Part shown: one piece after another, positions 35,140-46,826 of the stretch | How positions within the stretch are numbered: position 1 is the stretch's first letter | How the letters are laid out: every line of letters begins with the position of its first letter | From: Kalaharituber pfeilii | Lineage: Eukaryota > Ascomycota > Pezizomycetes > Pezizales > Pezizaceae | Assembly (NCBI GenBank): GCA_015179045.1 | Contig: WHUZ01000005.1 | Coordinates: forward strand, 62,001 to 126,000 | Direction of reading: 5' to 3' | DNA: 64,000 nucleotides | The notes under the pieces: model-generated | Told to the model about the DNA's origin: nothing | Database searches by the model: none | The model's input: the letters and a program-made list of their open reading frames with translations, nothing else | Made by a program: the position numbers and the translations under genes

Positions 35140-35930
35140 TCTGGCTATGCTCGGTCAACCTCTCCAGCTGCTTGATAATCTTCAATGCATCAAGCAAACA
35201 ATAGTGATCCTCTATGAATTCTACCGAGCGTTGATGCCTTGCTGGAGAAACAACATCAGTCATCAGTCTCCTCCGGCAATACTCGGGGAGCTACTACTGT
35301 AACACTCCAGGCCCCTGTCTCGGAAGATGTCATCCGGTTAATTGGTGTTCTCAGGACGTTGCAAAAGCGTTTAAATACCCAGTTTTACAAAACAATTAGT
35401 TTTCATTTTTTATATATTAACCTTTTCAACTAATCTATATTCTAAGTCATTATTAACCCCTTCAATAGTTCCATGATGCGGTCGTGGTAATCCCTGACGT
35501 GGAACTGAAAATTGGCAAGAAGTCGAACTCTCAAGAATCCCGCCTTGCATCCCGAATTCCGTATCTACGCACCGAAATTTCCGAAACTCCAGACTGAAGG
35601 GTGGTTCGTTATCATAGGTGATATCAGGCTAGCGCAAAATCACGTGGCCAACCACGCACAATACCAGAAAATTGCCGAAGAACAAGCCGACAGTTGCATT
35701 TCGTGGCATTGCCGCAGGTACTGAATACAGAGATAAACTTGACTATTATGGTGTCCGAGTTGGAAATTAGTCGGTTTCAATTTGCCGAAGAAACCGTTGA
35801 AGCACCCAGAAATGCGGAAAGGGATGTACTCAGAGTACATGTAAATAAGCACAGTTCAGATACGCAGACTATTAGGTGGTACATGGATGATGAATGGGTA
35901 GGCCATGAATAAAGAGCACGGAATAACGCC
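35140..35930. pseudogene. Fragments of coding-like sequence beside the AT-rich block
   Basis: Several stretches read like protein but do not join into one gene. On the plus strand these are QAPVSEDVIRLIGVLRTLQK (about 35310-35380), HDAVVVIPDVELKIGKKSN (from about 35469), EFRIYAPKFPKLQTEGWFVI (about 35551-35610) and VSELEISRFQFAEETVEAP to a stop at 35912. On the minus strand, RSVEFIEDHYCLLDALKIIK covers 35160-35240. Stops and frame changes separate the pieces. I do not recognise a family with confidence. Either this is decayed gene debris next to a RIP block, or a multi-exon gene I could not assemble. Confidence 0.3.
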
Positions 35931-36238
35931 CATTGCTTGGAGACTCCGAGGTCCAGATTCGTCGAGTACAAAGCAACAGCAAATATCCAGCAATAAGGTA
36001 TAGAACAAGATAAGGCAAAACAGCATCCAGACATTATAATATCGTCCATAAATTATCCCCTTCGTCTAAATAGAACCAAAGTACTCCGAGGAACCCCCTG
36101 TACAATGAAAATGCAAAACACTGTCGCTGAGGCGGAGAAAGAAACAAAGTAAATAGACAAAAGGCAAATTGCAAGGTCACCACTTTGATGTATAATGACG
36201 CTACTCGGCCTCTGCAACTGTACTATCATGTCCACTTT

Positions 36239-37913
36239 TTATGTCTTCGGTGGTGAGTCCGCAGGAGCTGCTAACTTTCCGCGTCGCCGTATTACAGGCA
36301 GCAATAACTGCCTCTGTGACATTGATATTTGTCGCTGAATGCTTAGCTCCGCCGCCAAAGCTACCTCCTCTTCAGTTCTCAATAGCATCGACTTTGGCGA
36401 AGCTATTTCAGCAGGCGACCCTCCCAAATTTACCAGCTCAGGAAATTGAATTTCCACACCTCCCGCCCCACTGTCCAACTTCTGGAAATGAGAATCATCA
36501 TCTTCGTCGAAACTGCTTGTTGGTGTTTTTACCAGCGATGCTGTAGATGCTGCTGTAAATGGCTTCCGGTTCAACCGGGTAGCTGCAAAGGCTGCTAAGG
36601 GGATTGTATCTGTGTCCAGTGCCGCGCCTGCGAGTACGAATCCGGGCCCCGGTTGCGAATCGCGAGTGAGTGCTGCTGTTGTGTTGGACCGGCCCAGACG
36701 CACAGTGCTCTTTGCTGAATCCTTCGAAACATTATTTATGATTTCTTGTGAGAATACCTGAGGGGATGGTGATATTGATGGACTCGGGGTCACCCGGCCA
36801 CCAACTGTGGCATGGCGCTTGAGCGGCTCCAAGAAAAGCCGTGGTGGTTCCTATGCATGCATGTTACCTTATGTGCAATTATTCAGATAGAGTTCATCGC
36901 GGACTAACCTTATTCATAACCCTACCTGCGGTATCCTTGGATTTCCGCCTGTCATATATGGTTGTCTTTTGTATCGAGTGGCGAACTGGTGCCGGACTAC
37001 TATTCTCGTTGTGTAAAAATGCCCGAAACATGATGCTGTATCTCTCCATCTCTACTGTCGGGATATCTACATTCAAAAGCGCTGGTGAGGATTCCGCTTG
37101 CGCCTGAGCCTCGGAGGCTTTCTGGTCCGTATTTTTCTCTCCCAATACCTCCTTCTCAAGCGAGATGACATTATCTGCCTTAGCGTTTGATGTGCCGTGC
37201 TCTTTCTCCGTGGAAGCTACAGCTGCAGCAACGGCAGTAGGAGCCGTTTGTTTTGAATGCGAAGTGGTCTGTACTTGCGAAACAGGAGGCGAGCACCTTT
37301 TGCTTCCGAAAAAGCCTCTACCAAATAATCTCCTCCATCCTCCCCTTCCTTCATGCTGATCCATATGCTGGCCCCTCCCGGACTTCCCGCTCGATTGAAC
37401 ATTCCCGTATATATTGAAAGGCTCTACAGGCAAGTAAAACGCGGGTATTGGCGCCGAACAACTATTTGTACTGCTCGAGTCTAAGACCTTTCCACCCCCG
37501 GAATAATCTTGCCTTTCCATTGTCGGACTTCCGATAGCAACCCCAATTCCCACACTACTACTCAGACTAACTTTGGAAGATGTCCATAACGGAATCGAGC
37601 CCATGTTAAGATTGTCCGGTGCTGTACAAACGGATTTATGTCCCGATAAAGCTGATACAGCGCTGGAATCTTTCTTTGGCGACCCCAGAGAAGGAACAAC
37701 CATCCCGTTGCGTATTGTTACTTTCAAATCCGCTATTGATTTCGAGGCCGATAACTTGGGATCTGCGACTGTCCCAGCTCTTTTCCTCGTCAACTTATTA
37801 GGTGTATTGGGTTGCTGTAACTGAACAGATATTCGTGGAACTTCTTCATCGGAGGTATCTGGCTTCGTTTTAAGTTCCCTGGTTGACTTGGAGCGATGCA
37901 GAAGTCGAGCCAT
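36239..37913 (-). CDS. Large Ser-rich fungal protein of unknown function
   Basis: Two exons, 37913-36909 and 36850-36239, joined over a GTTAGT...GCATAG intron, giving about 538 aa. It starts MARLLHRSKSTRELKTKPDT. Long Ser/Thr/Pro-rich stretches alternate with short conserved-looking islands: RKRAGTVADPKLSASKSIAD, IPAFYLPVEPFNIYGNV, GGWRRLFGRGFFGSKR, VDIPTVEMERYSIMFRAFL, EPLKRHATVGGRVTPSPS, and a C-terminal AAELSIQRQISMSQRQLLLP. There is no signal peptide, membrane segment or catalytic motif. ERYSIMF next to charged residues and many RxxS sites suggest a phosphorylated scaffold or signalling protein, but this is a guess. I do not recognise a named family. Confidence 0.75.
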
Positions 37914-39351
37914 GGCTGGGGGAGGGCTCTGGGTGTGTCAGGATGCAATATAGCTGGCACGTTTTGTAATTCGCCTGTTGCAACAGCAAAGGTATAAAAT
38001 ATTGGAATAAGACAAATATATATATGTGCCCAATCAAAATGCTCCTAGCGCGCAAGGCTGCAATATGAATGCAGAGAGCCGAAAACAAGTGAAAGATGGA
38101 TTTTTAGTGGGGCAGGGAGGGGGCCGAATGGGCTGTCTCTGGCTGGGATAAGCGGGAACAACCACTGGCTAACGAAAGGAATGAATGAAGAAACAGAAAG
38201 TAAACAGAATATAATGAATGTGAATGTTAACGAGTGACTGTGGGTTAGAATAACAGACTTGCTCCGCGGTATGGAATTGCAACCGTAAGAGAGTGCGACC
38301 TAGGAGGAATATGAGGATGTGGTATGAGAGCTACGAAATACTACCGTATATATACGAGACCGGGTATGATGACGATAGGGGTGGAGATGAAGTATGAAAA
38401 GAAATGACCCGCCTAGCCCGAACAAACCTGGGAATTCCCTCGCACCGGATTGGCCCATCCAGTTAGGTGGTTCATATTGGCAAAAGAAGCATGCCGTAGC
38501 AATTATGGGGCAGCAGCATCCTGTCCGCAGAAGCAGCCTCTAATTATGGGAGGGTATATCGGATCTGAGCCATCTAAGGCGCAAGAAGTCGAGACTGTTC
38601 GCCTCCCGACTTCGCGAAATACTTTTGTTTGCACTAACTGGCGCAGTGGAAGCTGCCCAAGTGCCTCTCTTTTGAAATTGCAAGTACGAAGAGGAGGCGA
38701 ATTCTGGGTGCGCGAGTATCCGCAGCGATGGCCTGGGGGGTATCCTTGCACGTTTCAGCCTTTATGATATTCTCACAGAAGTATCATATCACAACCTCAT
38801 TTTTGTCTGAAACTTTGCTAGCCTTGGTGCACCTCAACCATGTTACAGCCGAGGAGGTGGCTTGCAAGTCAAAGTGTTCCTTCGACATCAATATCATAGG
38901 CAACCGAGCGAGCAGTCCGCTCTTCCCTCTCAAATCAATGGTCATCGCGCCCCACGCACCCGTCGCGGTCACCTGACTGGCAAATGTCACTGCTGGAGCC
39001 CGACTGCAGCACACATCTAGAAGCTTCGACGCCCAGCCCTCGGCTGCCTGTCTTATCTCGCAGCATGCGGGACAGCGACGGCCTCGCGACTCCCCAAGGG
39101 CGGGCCTTGGCGCCAGGTGGGCTCACGCCAAGGCAGGCCCGCTGGATCCCCTGCTGACTAACCGCTGCACTGATGCCCCCGCCCTCGACCCGCCCTCAAA
39201 AAGACAGCTCGCTCGGGCACCAGCTTCTCTGTCAGTTTGTCCGTTCAACTTGCAAATACACGACTCCGCTTAACGATTCATACCGACGTTTCCTCTGTTG
39301 TATTTTACGTCTCACACTCCCATCCTCTCTTTACATAGAAAGAAACTCAAC
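37914..39351. promoter_or_regulatory. 1.4-kb divergent region between the 538-aa gene and profilin
   Basis: Separates two divergent genes. The last 150 bp before 39352 are C/T-rich, a typical promoter and leader of a highly expressed fungal gene. No coding signature was found. Confidence 0.5.
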
Positions 39352-39988
39352 ATGAGCTGGCAAGGTCAGTGAACCCCCTCCCTACCCCGCCATCAAGGGC
39401 AAAGAAAGTGTCTTCTCCTGAACGAAGCTTATAAGTCTGCAGAATATGTCGATAAAAACCTGCTAGGCACCGCGAAGATTGACAAAGCTGCCATTTTCAG
39501 CAAAGATGGAACTAGTGTTTGGGCAAAATCCGCTACTTTCAACGTGAGTAATCATCTAGCTCAAGCTTCGCTCCATCTGAGGACACAGAACTTCAGTCTT
39601 CTTTACTGTCCTCTATCATCACAACGGCAATTCTGACTTAGCAATGATACAGGCCAGGCCCGAAGAAATACAAAGCGTCATAAAAGGCTTCAAAAATGCA
39701 AATGACCTGCTCAGCACTGGATTAAAACTCGATAATGAGAAATACATTCTCATTAAAAACGATGAAAGAAGTATCTATGCGAAGAAGGTATATCTTCCGA
39801 GTATCAGTGAAACCGGGTTTAAACGTGATACTTACATTGCCAAAATCATTCAGGGGAAGGAGGGTTTAGCCTTCGTTCTTACAAAACAAACTCTCATAGC
39901 CGCTCACTACCCGGACACCGTTCAACCTGGTGAAGCCGTCACTATCGTGGAGGGTCTCGCCGACTATCTGATCAAGAGTGAATACTAA
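39352..39988 (+). CDS. Profilin, actin monomer-binding protein
   Basis: Small actin- and polyproline-binding protein that feeds formin-driven filament growth. Exons: 39352-39364, 39443-39543, 39653-39787 and 39854-39988, giving 127 aa. It begins MSWQEYVDKNLLGTAKIDKA, the family's N-terminal signature (SWQ.YVD.L). Then FSKDGTSVWAKSATFN, PEEIQSVIKGFKNANDL, DNEKYILIKNDERSIYAKK, and GKEGLAFVLTKQTLIAAHYP with VQPGEAVTIVEGLADYLI at the end. The third intron (39788-39853) is 66 nt with no in-frame stop. Reading through it gives 149 aa with an insertion at the loop between strands. Length and family alignment favour splicing. Confidence 0.92.
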
Positions 39989-41445
39989 GTAGTGGAATAC
40001 CGTGTGGGAGCAGCGATGTCTTTTTCATCTAGTTCTTTTTTTGTTCAGTTAGTTTTTATTACACCACGTCACTGCGGCACTGGAGCGTTATCGGAAGTTG
40101 AATATTTCACTTGTCGGAGACAACAATTTCGAGGAAGCTTCCTGAGATATTACATTTATAGAAAAATTGTTGAAGGCATAATTTTCACCTATCGGCGATG
40201 TCGTAATGTATAGCAGGAGAATCTATCCAAGTTTTTAGAGCGCGTATGGAAAACTGCGCCGCTCACGCGCTGGTGTTGTGTCGTCTATCCAGTAGGAGGT
40301 GAAGTTCTCAAGAAGCGCCCCCTGGGCTCCCAAGTATGCTACATGGACCGCCAATTCTTCCAGTAAAGGGTAAGCATAAGCGAAGGGAATCGTGCACGGA
40401 TTCAGGATTCGCGCCAGGCCATCACGCCGTTTAAGGGGGGTAAAAACAAATCATCCAGACGACAAATTGACGTTTGTAACAAGTCGCCGGATGGCCCCTG
40501 CATATTCTGTAACTGACACCTGCCAGACGGACGAGCTGGGAGGCATGTCATATAATTAGCTAGGCCTGTGCAAGCCGGCTTTTTACCCTTATCAATGGAA
40601 GCCCGAAAACGTGCTGCGCCCTGTCCAACAGTGCTCTGGGTCTAGACTTTCCGTAACAAGTAAATTTTTCAGTATATTAGACATTAACAAGTGTATGTAC
40701 ATGCGTAAATTTGACTTGGACGGAGACAGTTGAGCTCATCTCATGCTCAAATCTCCCTCCAATTCCCCATCATTCCCTCATACGTTCCAGCGTATAGAGA
40801 GAAAACCGTATATGTATAATTCTTCCTGTCCTGACGCCAGTTCTGACCATTGACTCCAAGGCTCCTCCATTATTTTTGTTGCTGTTTTTATTGTGTTCAA
40901 CTCCGTGAAATTGCCATTACGCGTGACGTATGAGTTCATTGAGGACATCTATCGTTTGCATAAAAGGAGAAAAAAAAAAAAAAAAAAAAAAAAAAACATA
41001 AACATGAAATTGTTACTGCGAACTGTACCGTCAAACCTCCGGCCCCCGTTCCCGTCCCCGCCGCTTCTCCGCTTGAAGCTAGTCGTGAAGGTAGATTGTG
41101 ATATATAAAATAGCGTATATGCAGAATGCATATTTGTCGCATATCCAACAAACTGGTTTGCATGCTCGTGGGTGGGGAGGGTATATATTACCAAAATTGC
41201 GGAAGAAGTAGATAAAAAGTAATAGATTAATGAAATGCGGTGATCTGGCCTCGAGGGTTACAATTGGATAAGATATGAAGGCGGAGGTGAAGTGCGAAAG
41301 CAAACCGGAGCGGAAGAGGATTAGATGGTGATTTACAGGGGTTTTTATACGGGGAGGACCCGAGACCCGCCTGTTGAATAGATGAGGCAGACTTAGTGAG
41401 ATTCAAAACTCGGAGTGCAGAAGTGGAGTAATTGCAAGGAGTGTG
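39989..41445. other. Convergent intergenic region between profilin and GOT1
   Basis: No gene recognised. A 27-base A run lies at 40970-40996 and T-rich sequence occurs near 40870-40890. It probably contains both 3' UTRs. Confidence 0.5.
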
Positions 41446-42083
41446 TTATACTGCACCTGTTATTCTGCTCAATGGGCCTTCGAGGTACGGGCCCACTACA
41501 GGAATAGATCCTATAAAGCTACGACGACACAGTCCCAGGGAACAAAAGCAGGGGAGGTAATGTTAGTATGCATGATAGAGCTAGCTAGCAGCCGCCTCAA
41601 GTTCGAAAGACCGCACGTACCCAACAATGACGCCAAAAAAGTCCGAAAACAAGCATAACAGCCCGTAACACTCAATGAAAAACCCAATCATGGGCAGTCT
41701 TGCCAGTATGAATGCAATACCAACGATAAAGCATGCCGTGCCCTTGAGCTTTTCCTTGCGGGCAAAGAAGTTGAAGGTCTTTTTGGCGCCGAGGAGCAAG
41801 GTGATGCCGATGAGGAAGAGGATGTTGCCCATGGCGAGCATGGCACGGTCGAAGAAGAGCATGAGGCCGAAGAGGAAGAAAAAGCCGCCGCCGGAGCAGA
41901 AGCCTGCGCCGACTTCTGTAATGTAAAAGTAGGCATTGGATTAGCAATTGGGATTGTTTGGCGGTGTTTTCGGGAGAGGGAGGGGTAAGGGCGGGAGATG
42001 CTAACACGAGACAAACGAATGGAATTGAACGTAGAAGAGGGGGTCACAAGGAGAAACGTACTCTGAGTATCACTTAACCACAT
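41446..42083 (-). CDS. GOT1: Got1, Golgi vesicle transport membrane protein
   Basis: Small tetraspan membrane protein of ER-Golgi transport. Exons: 42083-42062 (MWLSDTQ), 41915-41621 and 41518-41446, giving 129 aa. Hydrophobic segments: FFFLFGLMLFFDRAMLAMGN, ILFLIGITLLLGAKK, GTACFIVGIAFILARLPMIG and FFIECYGLLCLFSDFFGVIV. The last intron has GTACGT and a strong branch point (ACTAAC). Splicing at GTAG restores GFIGSIPVVGPYLEGPLSRI and TGAV, the expected C-terminus. Without it the frame ends early, in GYVRSFELEAAAS. The amphipathic loop with KKTFNFFARKEKLKG fits the family. Lies alone between two unrelated genes. Confidence 0.88.
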
Positions 42084-42929
42084 CTTTGTGTGTACTCTCG
42101 CTGTTGATAGTGTGGATTTGCTTTCGATAGATTGTATCAAGGGCTAGATTCAGCACAGTGAACTATGTTTGACTCAATTGGGTGGTCGTGGGGGCACGTG
42201 GCAGCTTTAAAGTTAACAATTAGAGTCCGAGGTTCGAGACAAGATTTAGATGGGCAAAAAGTGAGATGTTGATAAGATAAGCGTACGTCGCTTTCTTGCC
42301 GGTCGTTTGTGAAACAGTGCAAGGCAGTCAGGGCAAGGCCCAATAAACAACGACGAACAGATGGAGGAGAAAACAAATTCCAATGGAACGAACAAAATAA
42401 AATAAGAGTAAGAACAAAAAATCTGCCAAGTATTTTTATGCATGATTCAGGGGCGGTCCCGCCAGCTGCACAGATGAGCGTACTTGGTTTCGTCGGATTG
42501 TTTTTTTTTTTTTTTTTTTTTTCATTTTCATTTTCTTTCTCCCGTTACAATCCGATCATTCTTGTATGATAAGTGTTGATTCGTTAATGGCAGACGCATG
42601 AGGCTTTTGCAGAGTCTGGGCACGAGAGCAGGCCTTTGCCAGGACGGAGAAGTACGCGCTGTATATGGCATAGAATGGCACCAACAACTTGACGCTCCCG
42701 GAGGAAGTACTATCATAGTACCTATCATACTAGTACCCTTCCCGACTCATCCAAGCCAAGGTTTCAATAAACGCGTCTTCCCGCGGCAATCACACGCGAG
42801 ATATAGCAGTCCAATCGACAACAGCATCGCTTTGCGCCGTTTGGTACTCAGTGGCACCAGACTACATGGTAAGAGCAGGAGCAAGACATCTCCACACCTC
42901 CTTAGCCTCTCTCCACCCGTCCCAACCTT
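42084..42929. other. Upstream region of GOT1
   Basis: Contains a 22-base T run (42501-42522) followed by T/C-rich DNA. No gene recognised. Confidence 0.45.
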
Positions 42930-43409
42930 CATGTGTATAAGCCTTTATGCTTTACCAAATGATCACCAGCGAGCACGCAAACCGATTCCCACCGCCATCA
43001 TCCCAAGTACTCCTTTATCCCCCGCCCCAAGCTGAACGCCCGGAATGCTCTATCCCAGCCGGCAGCCCCCAACTCCCAGCACTTCGTCGTGACCCCACAG
43101 ACCCTGCAAACTTCATCTGCTGCCAACACGGCCCTTACGACTTCATGATCCAGTCTAATCTATCCCAAGCATACAGCTCGCTACAACGCATTTCGCCCAG
43201 AAAATTGCCTTCTTTAAGAAGCCTCTCGATGCCACGTTCGAGGTGAACACCTGTATGGGACTTTACGCTGTGCGACACTCCCCCTCCCTTGCCCCGGAGA
43301 CAGCTCGACTCAACAACCCATGCAAACCCAGCACTCCTCGCCTTTGTCGAAAGCTGGCTGGACGTCAGCCCAGCAGGTCACTACGCCCTCACTGTGCCAG
43401 TCCAATAGT
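42930..43409 (+). pseudogene. Possible decayed or partly unread gene
   Basis: The best-looking part is two exons: one from about 43175 encoding LATTHFAQKIAFFKKPLDATFE, then a GTGAAC...GACAG intron. The second encodes LDSTTHANPALLAFVESWLD and VSPAGHYALTVPVQ to a TAG at 43407-43409. Past that stop the same frame goes on CDFDRNYIFIYIL, which also reads like protein. Upstream, PANFICCQHGPYDFMIQSNL (to about 43170) lies in another frame with no clear donor joining it. Either a small spliced gene whose 5' part I could not resolve, or a gene broken by frame changes and a stop. Family not recognised. Confidence 0.35.
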
Positions 43410-44610
43410 GCGACTTTGATCGTAATTACATCTTCATTTACATCTTGCGTGTGGTAGTTCGATTGAGAGTGTCATGTGGATGGTGGTGGTGGTATGGGAA
43501 AAATTAGAACCTAAACTTGGGCACCTTGGCGGGTGCACCGAAGCTGATCTTATCTCACGCAGCACTAAGATTGTGTACCCCCACGGATCTAATCTACCAG
43601 TAATCTGATACAATCTCATCATATCTTATCTTATCATACAAGGGCTGTGCCTAAAAGCAGTGGATGTTCAGATACAAGAAAGGGAGAGAGAAAACAAATA
43701 AATAATAAAAAATGAACAACGTTGTTTCCAGACTGAGATATCAGCTCAGAGCACGTTACAATGCATCCTTGTATGAAATTGCACATAGAGAGTGCAGCGT
43801 TTCGCTTCCTCCGTGATAGACTACCCTAAGCTCATTCACACCCGCACCGCCAACCCTTCTACTTGTGCCCAGTGAAGGCCCTACATAGTACTTTAGGGGC
43901 CTAAATGCCTTTATGATAGCTCATGGCCCTGTGGCCTCCGAAGAAAAGGAAAGGCACCTCTTCGTGCTGGCAAGTATGCAGCAAATAAATCAGTTTAATG
44001 GTGGGGTTTTCGCCTCTTCGCTTCGCTCTAAGCTCTGCTTTGCCCGCCACCCGGTCGTAGTCCCACTCCCCACCGCACCGTAGATGCGTGCGTGAACGTC
44101 CTCCCACCACCACCTCCAACCACTACCATCACCACCACCAGGCCAAGTGACCCTTGCAAAATATTCGTGATAAACCAAACACCGTCCATCCCCATCGATC
44201 CACCAAACTTCAACCCAGCACCCCTATCCAGCCACTGAGGGAGAGCCTTGTACAGCTTGAACCCAATCCTCCATAAGCCGGTGGAGCCTGAACCTAAGCT
44301 CGGCCCATCGTCAACTTTTTTCTTTTAATTCAACTACTTCTTTACGGCAATTTTTCTCGTTTTCTTTTTTTTTTTTTCACATCAGCTTCCAAAAGTCGAA
44401 ACAACTATTAACTCAATATTTGCGAGCAAGTTCAATTGGCAATTTTTATTTTCCTTTTGAGATTCATTACTTCATCGCAGAACAGGGTTCAGTGTGAATC
44501 TACCTACAACGGGGTCTGCGCCACTACAAACGTCCCAGAAAGATACGTCCATACCAGGCCACCACTGAGCCTCAACTCCGTGCACGTCCACCACAACCAC
44601 CACCACCACC
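43410..44610. promoter_or_regulatory. Upstream region of ENP1
   Basis: No gene recognised. The 300 bp before the ENP1 start contain T/C-rich stretches (about 44335-44380) and a CAC/ACC triplet run just before the ATG, a common fungal leader composition. Confidence 0.5.
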
Positions 44611-46501
44611 ATGCCTAAGGACCTTCAGTCGGCCTCCGCATCCACCCGCCATGCGCGCCGCCACAATCCCATCCCGCTCCACGAGGAACTTCTCGCGCAT
44701 GAATCTGTGCGCCAGAAGCCTTCGCGACAGAAACGGCGGGGCGAGGCCAATGATGACGGTGAAGAGGAGGGCCACGGCGCCCAGAACGGTAGGGTCGGGG
44801 GCGTCGTGGATGCAGGCATGTCGAGGAAGATTTTACAGATGGCGAGGGAGCAGCAGGATGAGGTTGAGATGGAGGGGGCGCAGCAGCAGCAGAACGGACG
44901 AAGGGTGGAAAGGCGGAGGAGTGGGGGCAGCAGGGTGACGCTGGGCAGCAGCAGTAGTAGTGGGAGTAGCGAGCTCAGTTCAATGAGGTTCAATAGCGTG
45001 GATGAGGAGGACGAGAATGAGGAGGATGAGGAATATGCGAGCTATGGTGTGGATGGGCTCGGGGAGGAGTATGAGGAGACTGAGGATGTGGTAGGGCTAT
45101 CCCCGTCCAATTGCTTTTACAACACATTAATGGGGCGGAGGTTTACTACGGCAACAGCAGCGGACCAAGAGGGGCAGGGGAGGGAGGGCTGCAGTAGGCT
45201 GGGGGTAGGCGTTGGAGAGCAGGAAACAGTGGGAGCTGGAGATCAGCACTTTTGACCAATCTACTTACCTAAACGGCGTGTAAGCAATAGATAGTCGACG
45301 AGGAAGACCTCGCATTATTCAACAAATTCCTACCCCAAGACCAACCCCAACGGATAAGTCTTGCTGATAAGATCCTCGAGAAGATCGCCCAACATGAGGC
45401 AGCACTGGTGGGGAAGACGACGGAAGAGAACCCCACGCCAGCACTACCACCCAAAGTCGTCGAGGTATACACCAGGTGCGCGCACGCCAACTCCCCACTT
45501 CCCAAGGAAATCCTAGTGGCACTCCAAGTTCCTATTTCTAACTCCTGGCCATGCCGTGTGGTGTTACAGGGTCGGCCAGTTGCTATCACGATATAAATCT
45601 GGGAAGCTCCCGAAGGCGTTTAAGATCATCCCGTCACTGCGAAATTGGGAGGAGATATTATACCTTACCCGCCCAGACAAGTGGTCGCCTAACGCCTGCT
45701 ACGAGGCGACTAAGATGTTTGCGTCCAATCTGAAATCTTCGCAGACTCAAAAGTAGGCGCTCCGGTCTCGCCCGGCCGCAAGCCACCTACAGCACCCTTT
45801 TCTTGCTGTTCATCGAACCCCGTGCCCCTTCTCAATTACCCGCTACAACCTTGTCACCTGTTTTTCATTGCCTCTGAATACGCAGTGCTAACCACTTACA
45901 AACCGCCAGGTTCATGGCAAACTTCCTACTAGATCGTGTCCGTGATGACATCCATGAACACAAGAAACTGAACGTCCACCTTTATAAGTGTCTCAAGAAA
46001 TCCCTCTACAAGCCTGCCGCCTTCTTTAAGGGCTTCCTATTCCCCCTTTGCCAATCTGGCACCTGCACGCTTAAGGAAGCCCAGATTGTTGGCTCCGTCC
46101 TCACTCGCGTCTCTGTACCCGTCCTCCACTCCGCCGCTGCTCTTCTCCGCCTCGCTGAAATGGAGTATACGGGCCCATCAAGCATTTTCATCCGCGTGCT
46201 GCTGGATAAGAAATATGCGCTGCCGTACAAGGTTGTTGATTCACTTGTGTTTCACTTTATGAGGTTCAAGAGCGTACAGGAGCAGTTACCTTTGCTGTGG
46301 CATCAGAGCTTTTTGTCTTTTGCCACCAGGTATAAGAACGATATCACCGAGGACCAGCGGGATGCACTGTTGGACGTGTTGCTTGCCAAGGGACATCCTC
46401 TTGTAGGCCCAGAGATCCGAAGGGAGCTACTAGAAGGAAGGACGCGAGGGACTGTGGTGAAGCTGCCCTCAGCTGAGGACGACTTGATGATGGATATATA
46501 G
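44611..46501 (+). CDS. ENP1: Enp1/bystin, 40S ribosome biogenesis factor
   Basis: Essential nuclear protein of pre-40S particles, needed for 20S pre-rRNA processing and export. Exons: 44611-45090, 45291-45475, 45570-45752 and 45910-46501. The N-terminal 160 residues are charged and disordered, with a Ser run and an acidic block ([15 protein letters not shown]). The bystin domain follows: [173 protein letters not shown] and [16 protein letters not shown]. About 480 aa, complete. Joins at the second and third introns fall inside Arg and Lys codons. Confidence 0.96.
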
Positions 46502-46826
46502 AATTGTGAAAATCATGGTAGATAAGAAAAACTGCTCTATTGTCTCCGTTCCATACTTTTCGTTTCTTTTATACGTTTATTTTTTGCTTTTCTTGGTGGA
46601 ATCATATCGTGTTTATATTTGTTTCCATTCATTTCTTTCTATTCATGTCTTTTCATTATATCTGGCGCTGCGGGTAAGAAGGCACAAAAAAAAGGTTTCA
46701 TCAATAATTGAGCATCACTCCAAAATAGTAAACCCCAATGGTAGTAAAGTGGTAACGAGACTAGCACGCTGGAGCATTTGTGTAACTTAGCTGCTCTAGG
46801 AGGATTTTCAAGCTCGAATCCGGGAC

